Shown here piece by piece: positions 1-5,641 of a stretch of 6,493 nucleotides of DNA. Numbering within the stretch: position 1 is the stretch's first letter; each line of letters starts with the position of its first letter. A program made the translations under genes and the position numbers. The notes below the pieces were generated by a model, which saw only the letters and a program-made list of their open reading frames with translations, searched no databases and was not told the origin of the DNA. Source of the DNA: an uncultured Eubacteriales bacterium. Lineage in GTDB: Bacteria; Bacillota; Clostridia; Monoglobales; Monoglobaceae. The stretch is taken from NCBI GenBank assembly GCA_905205855.1, contig CAJLFL010000108.1, positions 1 to 6,493 of the forward strand. Reading direction: 5' to 3'.

Positions 1-357
1 GCCTCTACCGCATGTACCTTCACGCCCGGCACCAATTTATGATAACCACAAAGAATTAAACTTGCAAAAGCATTAGGCGTAAAATCCACAGGGAAAAATA
101 TGTATATTTTGGACGAGCCAACCTCGGGGTTGAATTCAACCGATATTGATAAATTCTGTAATATTCTGTTTGAATTACAATCACATGGTGAAACTATTCT
201 TGTTGTTGATCATAATATTGAGTTTATATCCAAAATTGCTGACTATATGATTGATTTCGGAACAACAGCAGGTCACTTTGGTGGAAAAATTGTAGCGCAA
301 GGGAATCCCCAAGAAGTATATTATAATAGCAATTCATCTTGGAATCAACCAGTATAG
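1..357 (+). pseudogene. UvrA-type excinuclease ATPase, 3' remnant (disrupted)
   Basis: This is the C-terminal end of a UvrA-family ABC ATPase, the damage-recognition subunit of nucleotide excision repair or one of its drug-resistance paralogues. From base 46 the frame reads PQRIKLAKAL, then STGKN, then the Walker B segment YILDEPTSGLN, then the switch-histidine segment VVDHNIEFI, and finally GGKIVAQGNPQEV before TAG at 355-357. In intact UvrA the segment before PQRIKLA is the ABC signature LSGGE. Here the frame reads PGTNL, then TGA TAA (40-45), then PQRIKL, so the signature is gone. Further upstream a possible MYL match lies in another frame (12-20), suggesting a second indel. The ATG at 100 falls inside Walker B and has no ribosome binding site, so it is not a real start. 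A functional protein is not expected. The full-length ancestor would have been roughly 750 to 950 residues. It could be canonical uvrA or a paralogue; the fragment is too short to decide. Confidence 0.8.
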
Positions 358-411
358 TTGTGATCAGCAATCCTACGCAAATAACGCACAAGTAACAAAA
401 AATAGAGAAAA

Positions 412-435
412 CCCCGTAAAATAGGGCTTTTGGGG
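412..435 (+). other. weak hairpin in non-coding spacer
   Basis: CCCC (412-415) and AAAA (418-421) can pair with TTTT (428-431) and GGGG (432-435), leaving a GT bulge and a six-base loop. No T-run follows, so it is not a terminator by itself. It lies in the 358-608 stretch, which has no gene I can support; the other elements there are the two terminators and the tandem repeat listed separately. Confidence 0.3.
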
Positions 436-478
436 AAGCTGAAAATTCTCAAAGAGATAATTATTTTATCAAAGAAAC

Positions 479-519
479 GGCTTGTTTACAAGGTTTTCGC
501 CTTGTGGCAAGCCTTTTTT
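479..519 (+). terminator. Rho-independent terminator downstream of the uvrA remnant
   Basis: GGCTTG (479-484) pairs with CAAGCC (508-513), and the inner stem ACAAGG (488-493) pairs with CCTTGT (500-505) around the loop TTTTCG. A small internal TTT/GG mismatch separates the two stems. A run of six T follows at 514-519. It is oriented to stop plus-strand transcripts, i.e. those from the uvrA-like gene or whatever once lay between. Confidence 0.8.
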
Positions 520-538
520 GATGTCCGTTTGATGTCCG
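517..538. repeat. Tandem direct repeat, 2 x 11 bp
   Basis: TTTGATGTCCG occurs at 517-527 and again, directly adjacent, at 528-538. The first copy overlaps the end of the terminator T-run. CCGTT (525-529) and AACGG (539-543) also form a short inverted repeat around the second copy. The location, between a truncated gene and a relic minus-strand cassette, would fit an old recombination or attachment junction, but nothing in the sequence proves that. Confidence 0.5.
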
Positions 539-560
539 AACGGCAAAAAATAAGAAAAAG

Positions 561-584
561 CGGCTGAGGAATTTTCCTTAACCG
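561..584 (-). terminator. Terminator closing the minus-strand small-gene cassette (possibly bidirectional)
   Basis: The arms at 561-569 and 576-584 pair around the loop AATTTT, with one C/A mismatch and one G-T wobble. On the minus strand the hairpin is followed by a T-rich tract (complement of 544-560). It begins about 25 bases after the TAA of the last minus-strand gene at 609-611, exactly where its terminator is expected. On the plus strand it is followed by TCTTTTCTTT (585-594), so it may also act there. Confidence 0.6.
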
Positions 585-608
585 TCTTTTCTTTAGCATA
601 TATAAATT

Positions 609-841
609 TTATGAGGTAACTAAATATTTAACCAGTTCGGGCAAAATACCTTGATTAGATGTGTCACCGATAAAGGATATATCTGTTATCCTCGGAGCGG
701 AGTTTTTATCTATGCAGTAGTTTATAACATCTAACAGCCTTTTCCGCTCCGTTCTGCAGTCTGTATATGTAACAACCGCCCAAACATCACTATATAATTG
801 TTTTTCAAGCTCTGAGAGCCTGTTTTTATATCTTTAGCCAT
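609..841 (-). pseudogene. Small hypothetical protein gene, frameshifted near its start
   Basis: I do not recognise this protein. An ATG at 841-839 is preceded by AAGGTGG (855-849), a good ribosome binding site, and reads M-A-K. The rest of the gene is open in another frame: 74 codons from 833 to 612, beginning RYKNRLSELEKQ and ending LVKYLVTS before TAA at 609-611. Restoring one base in the A-run at 833-835 joins the two into a protein of about 78 residues. In the ATG frame as written the product ends after about 35 residues. The body has an amphipathic basic/acidic start (KNRLSELEKQLY), a hydrophobic stretch VWAVVTY, and GILPELVKYL near the end. It follows the neighbouring small gene by 12 bases, so the two were probably co-transcribed. 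The frameshift could be real decay or a sequencing error in a homopolymer. Confidence 0.55.
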
Positions 842-853
842 AGTATCACCACC

Positions 854-1069
854 TTATCTTATAAGTGCATTATAAATTGTATTCATAGTAACACAACCGC
901 TTTCAACATATTCTATCTTATCTTTGTTATTTGTAAGATATTTTATAACGGATAAGCAGTCAATTTGAAGTTCTGTGCCGTCTTTGAGGTAAACCATTAC
1001 TTTTGGTATATCATTAGCCTTTATGCGTTCCTCAACATCTTTGAGCCGTTTTTTAATGTTATTCATCAT
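854..1069 (-). CDS. Small hypothetical protein, 71 aa
   Basis: I do not recognise the family. The start at 1069 is chosen because AGGAG (1081-1077) lies seven to eight bases upstream; the longer reading from 1099 places that site inside the gene. The protein is MMNNIKKRL..., with a charged, probably helical N-terminus (KKRLKDVEERIKAND), a short hydrophobic strand pattern (VMVYLKDGTELQID), and a C-terminus with IEYVESGC. There is no signal peptide or membrane segment. The start overlaps the 3' end of the upstream minus-strand gene (TAA at 1059-1061), and the next gene starts 12 bases downstream. Such tight packing of tiny genes is typical of phages and integrated plasmids. A role in a mobile element is inference from this layout only. 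Confidence 0.55.
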   Translation of the reverse strand: MMNNIKKRLKDVEERIKANDIPKVMVYLKDGTELQIDCLSVIKYLTNNKDKIEYVESGCVTMNTIYNALIR

Positions 1070-1268
1070 TACCGCTCTCCTCATAGTCAGCAGATACAAA
1101 CATATCCTTTACCTGCTCACCATATTCGGGATAGGCTTCCTCGGTTAATACTTTGTGAGCTGCAAAAGATTTTGTGTCCTTTGCTGACAGAGCGGTAACA
1201 GCCATATCAACATAACCCTCAAGCGGAGCACGATACTCGATTATTATTGCTACGCATTTGTAGTATAA
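1059..1268 (-). pseudogene. Hypothetical protein gene, 5'-truncated remnant or 48-aa ORF
   Basis: This minus-strand frame is open from 1268 to TAA at 1059-1061 and has coding character: YYKCVAIIIEYRAPLEGYVDM, then AVTALSAKDTKSFAAHK, ending EESGNDE. The only ATG is at 1205-1203, giving 48 residues, with GAGGG about ten bases upstream. The reading before that ATG (AIIIEYRAPLEGYVD) also looks like protein, and a stop TGA sits at 1271-1269. I therefore favour a gene that lost its 5' part near 1270 rather than a genuine 48-residue gene. Its last 11 bases overlap the next gene. I recognise no family. It is the promoter-proximal member of the three-gene cassette, so loss of its 5' end probably also removed the cassette promoter. 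Confidence 0.45.
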
Positions 1269-1305
1269 TCACAAATATATAATACTTCTTTTGTATAAGT
1301 TTTTA

Positions 1306-1334
1306 TTGACATATTAAATTAATTGTGATAATAT
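1306..1334 (+). promoter_or_regulatory. Sigma-A-type promoter of the four-gene operon
   Basis: The -35 box TTGACA (1306-1311) and the -10 box TAATAT (1329-1334) are separated by exactly 17 bases. TG at 1326-1327 gives an extended -10. Transcription should start near 1341, about 44 bases before the first gene. The surrounding DNA is very AT-rich. Confidence 0.85.
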
Positions 1335-1345
1335 TTTTTAAAAAG

Positions 1346-1359
1346 TAACTATATAGTTA
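1346..1359. promoter_or_regulatory. Perfect 14-bp palindrome, likely repressor operator
   Basis: TAACTATATAGTTA is identical to its own reverse complement. After one mismatched pair (1345/1360) the symmetry continues as AAAA (1341-1344) and TTTT (1361-1364). It sits just downstream of the -10 box, at about +5 to +19, where a bound dimer would block initiation or early elongation. The size and centre resemble operators of small winged-helix dimers such as the GntR family, but no regulator gene lies in the window, so the protein is unknown. Confidence 0.6.
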
Positions 1360-1371
1360 ATTTTATAAAAC

Positions 1372-1378
1372 AGAGGTG
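1372..1378 (+). promoter_or_regulatory. Ribosome binding site fixing the start of the oxidoreductase
   Basis: AGAGGTG ends six bases before the ATG at 1385. The in-frame GTG at 1376 is part of this site and therefore cannot be the start. Confidence 0.75.
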
Positions 1379-1384
1379 CAGCAT

Positions 1385-2230
1385 ATGGTAAAAATAGGTA
1401 TATTGGGTACGGACGGCGGTATGCAGTCCGGCCATACAAAAGCAGTATGCAATATTTTTAAAGAACACGGCAAGGAATGGGAAACGCAAATCGTCAGCAT
1501 ATTTGGCGACAATGCGGGCGAAACCGCTGCTCTTGCAGCAGAATACAGCATAGACGTGCCAAAGCGGTATGAGGATATGACAGAAGCCGTTGATGCGGTT
1601 ATGATTATGCCGAGGGACGGCAGCAAGCACTTAAAATACGCTTTGCCGTTTATAGAAAAGGGGATGCCGCTGTTTATGGATAAGCCCTTTACTTCCTCTG
1701 CAGAGGATGCGGCTGCTGTTGCGGCTGCCGCAAAAAAGAGCGGAGCGCCGATATGCGGCGGCAGCTACGTCAAATACACTGATGCTGTTTCGGAACTTAA
1801 AGAGCTTGCACAGAGCGGCGATAACATCCTGTCCGGGTACATTGCGTTTCCTACACAGATGAACAGCGCGTATGGGTTTCATTTTTATACACATCATGCT
1901 ATAGAGGTCATGCTTACTATATTCGGGAACGATATAAAGGATATAAGAGCAGCGGTAACGGATGACAAGCTTACTGTGATAGCAAAGTATGCCGGTTTTC
2001 CCGTTATATTGAACTATGCAACCACCTATACAGGTCTGAGCGCCGGAATATATCTTGAAAACAGCGGAGAAATTATGCGGAAAATTGACCTTTCAGGTAA
2101 GGAAGCGTATCAGTGTAAACGTTTTGTAGAAATGGTAAAAAGCCGCCGCAGTGATGACCTGCAGCACTTTATTGATACGGTCAATATCAGCTGTGCCATT
2201 GAGAAAGAGATTATCGAAGGGAGAGTTTAG
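1385..2230 (+). CDS. Gfo/Idh/MocA-family NAD(P)-dependent oxidoreductase, short form
   Basis: A 281-residue soluble protein of the Gfo/Idh/MocA family, whose members oxidise or reduce hydroxyls of sugars, inositols and related compounds using NAD(P). The N-terminus KIGILGTDGG (3-12) is the first Rossmann strand and dinucleotide loop. The family's EKP motif appears as MDKP (98-101), and its lysine usually takes part in catalysis. GSYVKYTD (126-133) opens the substrate domain. FHFYTHHAIE (165-174) occupies the place of the usual catalytic H..D region, giving H171 and E174. The protein is shorter than the common 330 to 390 residues, mainly in the C-terminal beta-sheet domain. The start is set by AGAGGTG at 1372-1378. 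It is the first gene after the promoter and is followed two bases later by the amidohydrolase. The substrate is unknown; a sugar- or cyclitol-like hydroxyl is likely from the family. Confidence 0.85.
   Translation: MVKIGILGTDGGMQSGHTKAVCNIFKEHGKEWETQIVSIFGDNAGETAALAAEYSIDVPKRYEDMTEAVDAVMIMPRDGSKHLKYALPFIEKGMPLFMDKPFTSSAEDAAAVAAAAKKSGAPICGGSYVKYTDAVSELKELAQSGDNILSGYIAFPTQMNSAYGFHFYTHHAIEVMLTIFGNDIKDIRAAVTDDKLTVIAKYAGFPVILNYATTYTGLSAGIYLENSGEIMRKIDLSGKEAYQCKRFVEMVKSRRSDDLQHFIDTVNISCAIEKEIIEGRV
2217..2223 (+). promoter_or_regulatory. Ribosome binding site supporting a TTG start
   Basis: AAGGGAG lies nine bases before TTG (2233-2235) and inside the 3' end of the preceding gene. The next methionine in the amidohydrolase frame is residue 82, in the middle of a metal-site motif, so TTG is the only sensible start. 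Confidence 0.75.
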
Positions 2231-2232
2231 AT

Positions 2233-3525
2233 TTGGCTTTAAGTGAGAGTGAAGAAAGACTGTTAAAAGCAATAGATGATTCTGACGATAAAATCAGCGC
2301 GTTTGCCGAAAAGGTATACAACAATCCGGAACTTGGCTATAAGGAATACAAAACTGCCGCTGCTGTCAAGGAGGAGTTTGACAGTCTTGGAATAAAGTAT
2401 TGTGACGGCGGCGCTGTAACCTCCGTAAAAGGCAGTATTGGCAGCGGAGATTTCAGACTATGCATAATCGGCGAGATGGACGCGGTTAAAAACAGCGAGC
2501 ATCCCGGCGCAGACATAAAGACGGGCGCGGCGCATGCCTGCGGTCATCACGGACAGCTTGCAGCAATGATGGGTGCAGCTTATGGACTGATAAACAGCAG
2601 AATTTTGCCTGAACTTGACGGCGTAATAGATTTTTTTGCCGTACCGGCAGAGGAATACATAGATCTTGACTATCGCAGAGAGCTGCGGAAAGCCGGAAAA
2701 ATCAAATGTTTAAGCGGAAAGCAGCAGCTGCTCTGTGAGGGTGCATTTGACAATACCGACGCCGCAATTATGGTACACGCACAGCCGGATATGCCGAAAG
2801 CCGGTATTTGTCTGCACGGCAAAAATCTCGGCTTTGTCGAAAAACAGATTACCTTCCGCGGTGTTGCCTCTCATGCAAGTGAGCCGTATAACGGCGTAAA
2901 CGCCTTAAACGCAGCTGCTCTGGCAATACTCGGCATACACGCCAATCGTGAACACTTCCGGGAGGAGGACAAAATTCGTATTCATCCGATAATAACTAAA
3001 GGCGGTGATGCGGTAAACATTGTCCCGGCGGAGGTTTGTATGGACAGCTATGTGCGCGGCGCAAGCCTTGAGGCAATTAAAAATGCCTCTGCTGACACCG
3101 ATAGGGCAATAAACGGCGGAGCAATGATGGTCGGCGCATCGGCTGAGATTATAACCTCGCCCGGATACCTGCCGCTGAAGCAGGATTTTGATTTGGGAGA
3201 GCTTGTACGTGCAGCCGCGGAGGAAATCCTGCCGGCGGACAGAATTTTTGAGGGAATAGATGTTGTCGGCTCGACCGACATTGGTGATTTAAGCCATCTG
3301 ATTCCGTGCGTTCAGCCGACTGTAGGAGGCTATTGCGGCGCATTGCACAGCAACGAGCTGCATGCTGCCGCTGCATATGATGCGTATATTGTTCCGGCAA
3401 AAATATTGGCTCTTACAGCTGTGCGTCTGCTTAAAAACAACGCTGCTGAGGGCAGAAAAATAAAGCAAAGCTTTAAACCGTCAATGAATAAAAAAGAATA
3501 TATAGATTATTTGGAAAATATTTAG
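2233..3525 (+). CDS. M20-family amidohydrolase (AbgB-like metallohydrolase)
   Basis: A 430-residue cytoplasmic metallohydrolase of the M20 peptidase/amidohydrolase clan, which splits amide bonds of N-acyl or aminoacyl compounds with a binuclear metal centre. NPELGYKEYKTA (31-42) is the typical N-terminal signature. IIGEMDAV (78-85) replaces the usual HADMDAL. HACGHHGQ (101-108) carries the metal-binding CGH motif, PAEEY (138-142) the catalytic glutamate pair, and H182 is a further candidate ligand. FRGVASHASEPYNGVNA (208-224) begins the lid/dimerisation domain, and HPIITKGGDAVNIVP (251-265) is its conserved strand. GSTDIGDLSH (346-355) closely resembles the AbgB (aminobenzoyl-glutamate hydrolase) segment. 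LHSNELH (371-377) should supply the last histidine ligand. Translation starts at TTG. It lies two bases after the oxidoreductase and 20 before the SDR gene. The partners suggest a catabolic substrate with an amide bond rather than folate salvage; the exact compound is unknown. Confidence 0.9.
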   Translation: MALSESEERLLKAIDDSDDKISAFAEKVYNNPELGYKEYKTAAAVKEEFDSLGIKYCDGGAVTSVKGSIGSGDFRLCIIGEMDAVKNSEHPGADIKTGAAHACGHHGQLAAMMGAAYGLINSRILPELDGVIDFFAVPAEEYIDLDYRRELRKAGKIKCLSGKQQLLCEGAFDNTDAAIMVHAQPDMPKAGICLHGKNLGFVEKQITFRGVASHASEPYNGVNALNAAALAILGIHANREHFREEDKIRIHPIITKGGDAVNIVPAEVCMDSYVRGASLEAIKNASADTDRAINGGAMMVGASAEIITSPGYLPLKQDFDLGELVRAAAEEILPADRIFEGIDVVGSTDIGDLSHLIPCVQPTVGGYCGALHSNELHAAAAYDAYIVPAKILALTAVRLLKNNAAEGRKIKQSFKPSMNKKEYIDYLENI

Positions 3526-3545
3526 CCGAAAGAGGGGTATAAAAA

Positions 3546-4562
3546 ATGTGGACTGAAGAAAAACTGGATAAGCTTTTATCCGAACCGTCAGCCGCCTTGA
3601 TTGAGGATATAAAAAAAATCAAGGGCGACATAATGGTGCTCGGCGCGGGCGGAAAAATGGGACCTACGCTGTGTGTACTGTGTAAAAATGCAATAAAAAA
3701 GGCAGGAATCGACAAGCGCGTTATTGCTGTTTCAAGATTCAGCGATCCGATAGCGACCGAGCTGCTTAAATCACAGGGAGTGGAGATAATTCCATGTGAC
3801 CTTTTGGACAAGGAAAAACTTTATGCTTTGCCGGAGGTCGAAAACATAATATACATGGCAGGCAGAAAGTTCGGAACGGACGGCGAGGAATGGAAGACAT
3901 GGGCAATGAACGCCACACTTCCGGCATTTGTTGCCGATAAGTTTAAAAAATCGAACATAGTTGTGTTCTCATCCGGAAATATTTATCCGATAGTTCCGCT
4001 TTCCTCCGGAGGCTGTGTTGAAACAGACCGTCCCGGCCCGGTAGGCGAATATACAATGAGCTGCCTCGCACGTGAACGTGCATTTGAATACGCAGCCAAT
4101 ACCTACGGTACAAAAATATTTATTTACAGGCTTAACTTTGCGGTTGATTTGCGGTACGGCGTACTTTATGACATGGCAAACAATATCATAAACGGCAAAC
4201 CGATTAGTCTTACCACTCCCTGCCTTAACGCCATCTGGCAGGGCAGCGCAAACGAGATTGCAATACGCGGTTTGCTGCACACGGCAAGCCCTGTGTGCAA
4301 AATGAATGTTACCGGCCCGGAAACAGTTTCAATTCGCAAAGCGGCTTCGGAGCTTGGACAATACCTGGGCAAAGAGCCTGTTTTTGAAGGCGAGGAGGGC
4401 AACGACGCATACCTCAATGATGCAAGCGCCGCAATGGAGATATTCGGTTATCCTCAGGTTTCGATAAAGACTCTTATACGCTGGCAGGCAGAATGGCTTT
4501 TGGACGGAGGCAGAGGACTCGGAAAACCCACTCATTTTGAAGAAAGAAAGGGGAGCTATTGA
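3546..4562 (+). CDS. Extended SDR / NAD-dependent epimerase-dehydratase-type protein
   Basis: A 338-residue extended short-chain dehydrogenase-type protein, expected to bind NAD(P) and act on a sugar-like hydroxyl or carbonyl. AGAGGGG (3531-3537) sits eight bases before the ATG. The Rossmann fold starts unusually late: GDIMVLGAGGKMG (27-39) carries GxGGxxG after about 26 residues of helical N-terminus. VIAVSRFSD (59-67) is the second strand, ENIIYMAG (99-106) is the fourth, and VVFSSGNIYP (139-148) is the strand that holds the active-site serine. The expected YxxxK is EYTMSCLARE (168-177): Tyr169 is present but the lysine position is Cys173. FIYRLNFAV (192-200) and NVTGPETVSI (254-263) match the C-terminal half of epimerases. 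The lost lysine means either that another residue does its work or that this is not a classical SDR redox enzyme. It is 20 bases after the amidohydrolase and one base before the lyase gene. Confidence 0.85.
   Translation: MWTEEKLDKLLSEPSAALIEDIKKIKGDIMVLGAGGKMGPTLCVLCKNAIKKAGIDKRVIAVSRFSDPIATELLKSQGVEIIPCDLLDKEKLYALPEVENIIYMAGRKFGTDGEEWKTWAMNATLPAFVADKFKKSNIVVFSSGNIYPIVPLSSGGCVETDRPGPVGEYTMSCLARERAFEYAANTYGTKIFIYRLNFAVDLRYGVLYDMANNIINGKPISLTTPCLNAIWQGSANEIAIRGLLHTASPVCKMNVTGPETVSIRKAASELGQYLGKEPVFEGEEGNDAYLNDASAAMEIFGYPQVSIKTLIRWQAEWLLDGGRGLGKPTHFEERKGSY
4550..4555 (+). promoter_or_regulatory. Ribosome binding site deciding the start of the lyase gene
   Basis: GGGGAG lies eight bases before the ATG at 4564. 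The in-frame ATG at 4537 lies upstream of this site, has none of its own, and would overlap the preceding gene by 26 bases. Confidence 0.75.
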
Positions 4563-4563
4563 T

Positions 4564-5631
4564 ATGACAGACAGACACGAAGCAGCGCTGAAAATACTTA
4601 AAGAGGGAACAGTTATACCGGCAACGCCGCTTGCCCTGGACGAAAACCGCAGATTTGATGAGCACGGTCAGCGCGTTTTGATGCGTTATTATTTAGACAG
4701 CGGTGCAGGCGGCATAGCTACCGCAGTGCATACAACGCAGTTTGAAATCCGCAAGCCGGAGGTCAACTTGTTTGAAACCGTACTCGGCGTTGTCGCGGAC
4801 GAAATATCGGCTTATGAGGAACGAACAGGCAGAGTCGTTGTACGTGTTGCCGGAGTATGCGGCAAAACAGAACAGGCGATAAAAGAGGCAAAGCTTGCAA
4901 AAGACTATGGCTATGACGCGGTTCTGCTCAGCCCCGGCGGACTTAACGATATGCCGGAGGATTACATGATAGAGCGTACCAAAGCGGTTGCGGCAATTAT
5001 GCCGGTAATCGGATTTTATTTGCAGGAAAAGGTCGGCGGTAGAATTTTCAGTTATGATTACTGGACAAAAATTTGTGCAATCGACAATGTTGTTGCTGTA
5101 AAATGCGCTTCGTTTAACCGTTATCAGACACAGGAGGTTGTCCGCGCAGCAGCGTTTTCGCCGCGCAGCAGCGAGATAACACTCTATACCGGTAATGATG
5201 ATAATATAGTTATAGATTTGCTCACAAAGTACAAATTTACGGCTGCAGACGGCACTCATATCGAAAGAGGTTTTTCCGGCGGATTGCTCGGACACTGGAC
5301 GCTTTGGACGCATAATGTTGTTGAAATGTTCAAAAGGCTTAAAGAAGCAAAGCAGAAGGACAAAATTGACGCAGAGCTTTTGACTTTGGCAGCACAGGTG
5401 ACGGATGCAAATTCGGCGTTTTTTGATACTGCTCACAACTTCAAGGGATGTATTCCGGGTGTGCATGAGGTTCTGCGCCGTCAGGGGCTTATGAAGGGCA
5501 CATGGTGCCTTGATGAAAACGAGGTTCTCTCTTCCGGACAGGCAGAGGAAATAGACAGGGTGTGCAAGGCGTATCCGCAGCTGACGGATGATGATTTTGT
5601 AAAAGAAAATCTTGCAAAATGGGATTATTAG
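4564..5631 (+). CDS. DHDPS/NAL-family lyase (class I aldolase-type), long form
   Basis: A 355-residue member of the dihydrodipicolinate synthase / N-acetylneuraminate lyase family. These TIM-barrel enzymes form a Schiff base with a keto acid (often pyruvate) and perform aldol cleavage, condensation or dehydration. GTVIPATPLALDENRRFD (15-32) is the family's first strand. HTTQFE (56-61) replaces the common GTTGE, keeping the threonine pair. VVVRVAGVCG (91-100) and AVLLSPGG (119-126) are barrel strands. GFYLQ (150-154) supplies the catalytic tyrosine (152) and VVAVKCASF (176-184) the Schiff-base lysine (180). LYTGNDDNI (207-215) and GGLLGHW (239-245) follow. The chain is about 60 residues longer than DapA, mostly at the C-terminus. 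From memory, a conserved but uncharacterised DHDPS-family branch shares these motifs. It is the last gene of the operon; its start follows the SDR stop by one base, implying coupled translation. It probably performs the carbon-carbon cleavage step. DapA itself is unlikely given length and context. Confidence 0.88.
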   Translation: MTDRHEAALKILKEGTVIPATPLALDENRRFDEHGQRVLMRYYLDSGAGGIATAVHTTQFEIRKPEVNLFETVLGVVADEISAYEERTGRVVVRVAGVCGKTEQAIKEAKLAKDYGYDAVLLSPGGLNDMPEDYMIERTKAVAAIMPVIGFYLQEKVGGRIFSYDYWTKICAIDNVVAVKCASFNRYQTQEVVRAAAFSPRSSEITLYTGNDDNIVIDLLTKYKFTAADGTHIERGFSGGLLGHWTLWTHNVVEMFKRLKEAKQKDKIDAELLTLAAQVTDANSAFFDTAHNFKGCIPGVHEVLRRQGLMKGTWCLDENEVLSSGQAEEIDRVCKAYPQLTDDDFVKENLAKWDY

Positions 5632-5641
5632 AAGAAAACAA

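Noticed and set aside
100..357. Short independent 85-aa ATPase starting at the ATG at 100
   Set aside because: The ATG is inside the Walker B motif of a UvrA C-terminus, with no ribosome binding site; the homology continues upstream to base 46.
406..564. Plus-strand open stretch of 53 codons (KLKILKEIIILSKK type reading) through the terminator at 479-519
   Set aside because: It has only a possible TTG start, no ribosome binding site, and runs through a strong terminator hairpin and the tandem repeat. More likely chance in AT-rich DNA.
965..1198. Plus-strand 77-codon frame opposite the small minus-strand genes
   Set aside because: No ribosome binding site, and the minus strand has tightly spaced genes with good sites over the same bases.
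1264..1283. Two TATAAT-like boxes (1264-1269 and 1278-1283) as extra plus-strand promoters
   Set aside because: Neither has a recognisable -35 box at a proper distance (the nearest is 14 bases away), and the TTGACA promoter just downstream is far better.
3473..3811. Minus-strand 112-codon frame across the amidohydrolase/SDR junction
   Set aside because: Antisense to two clear genes, low-complexity Ser/Phe-rich product, no ribosome binding site.
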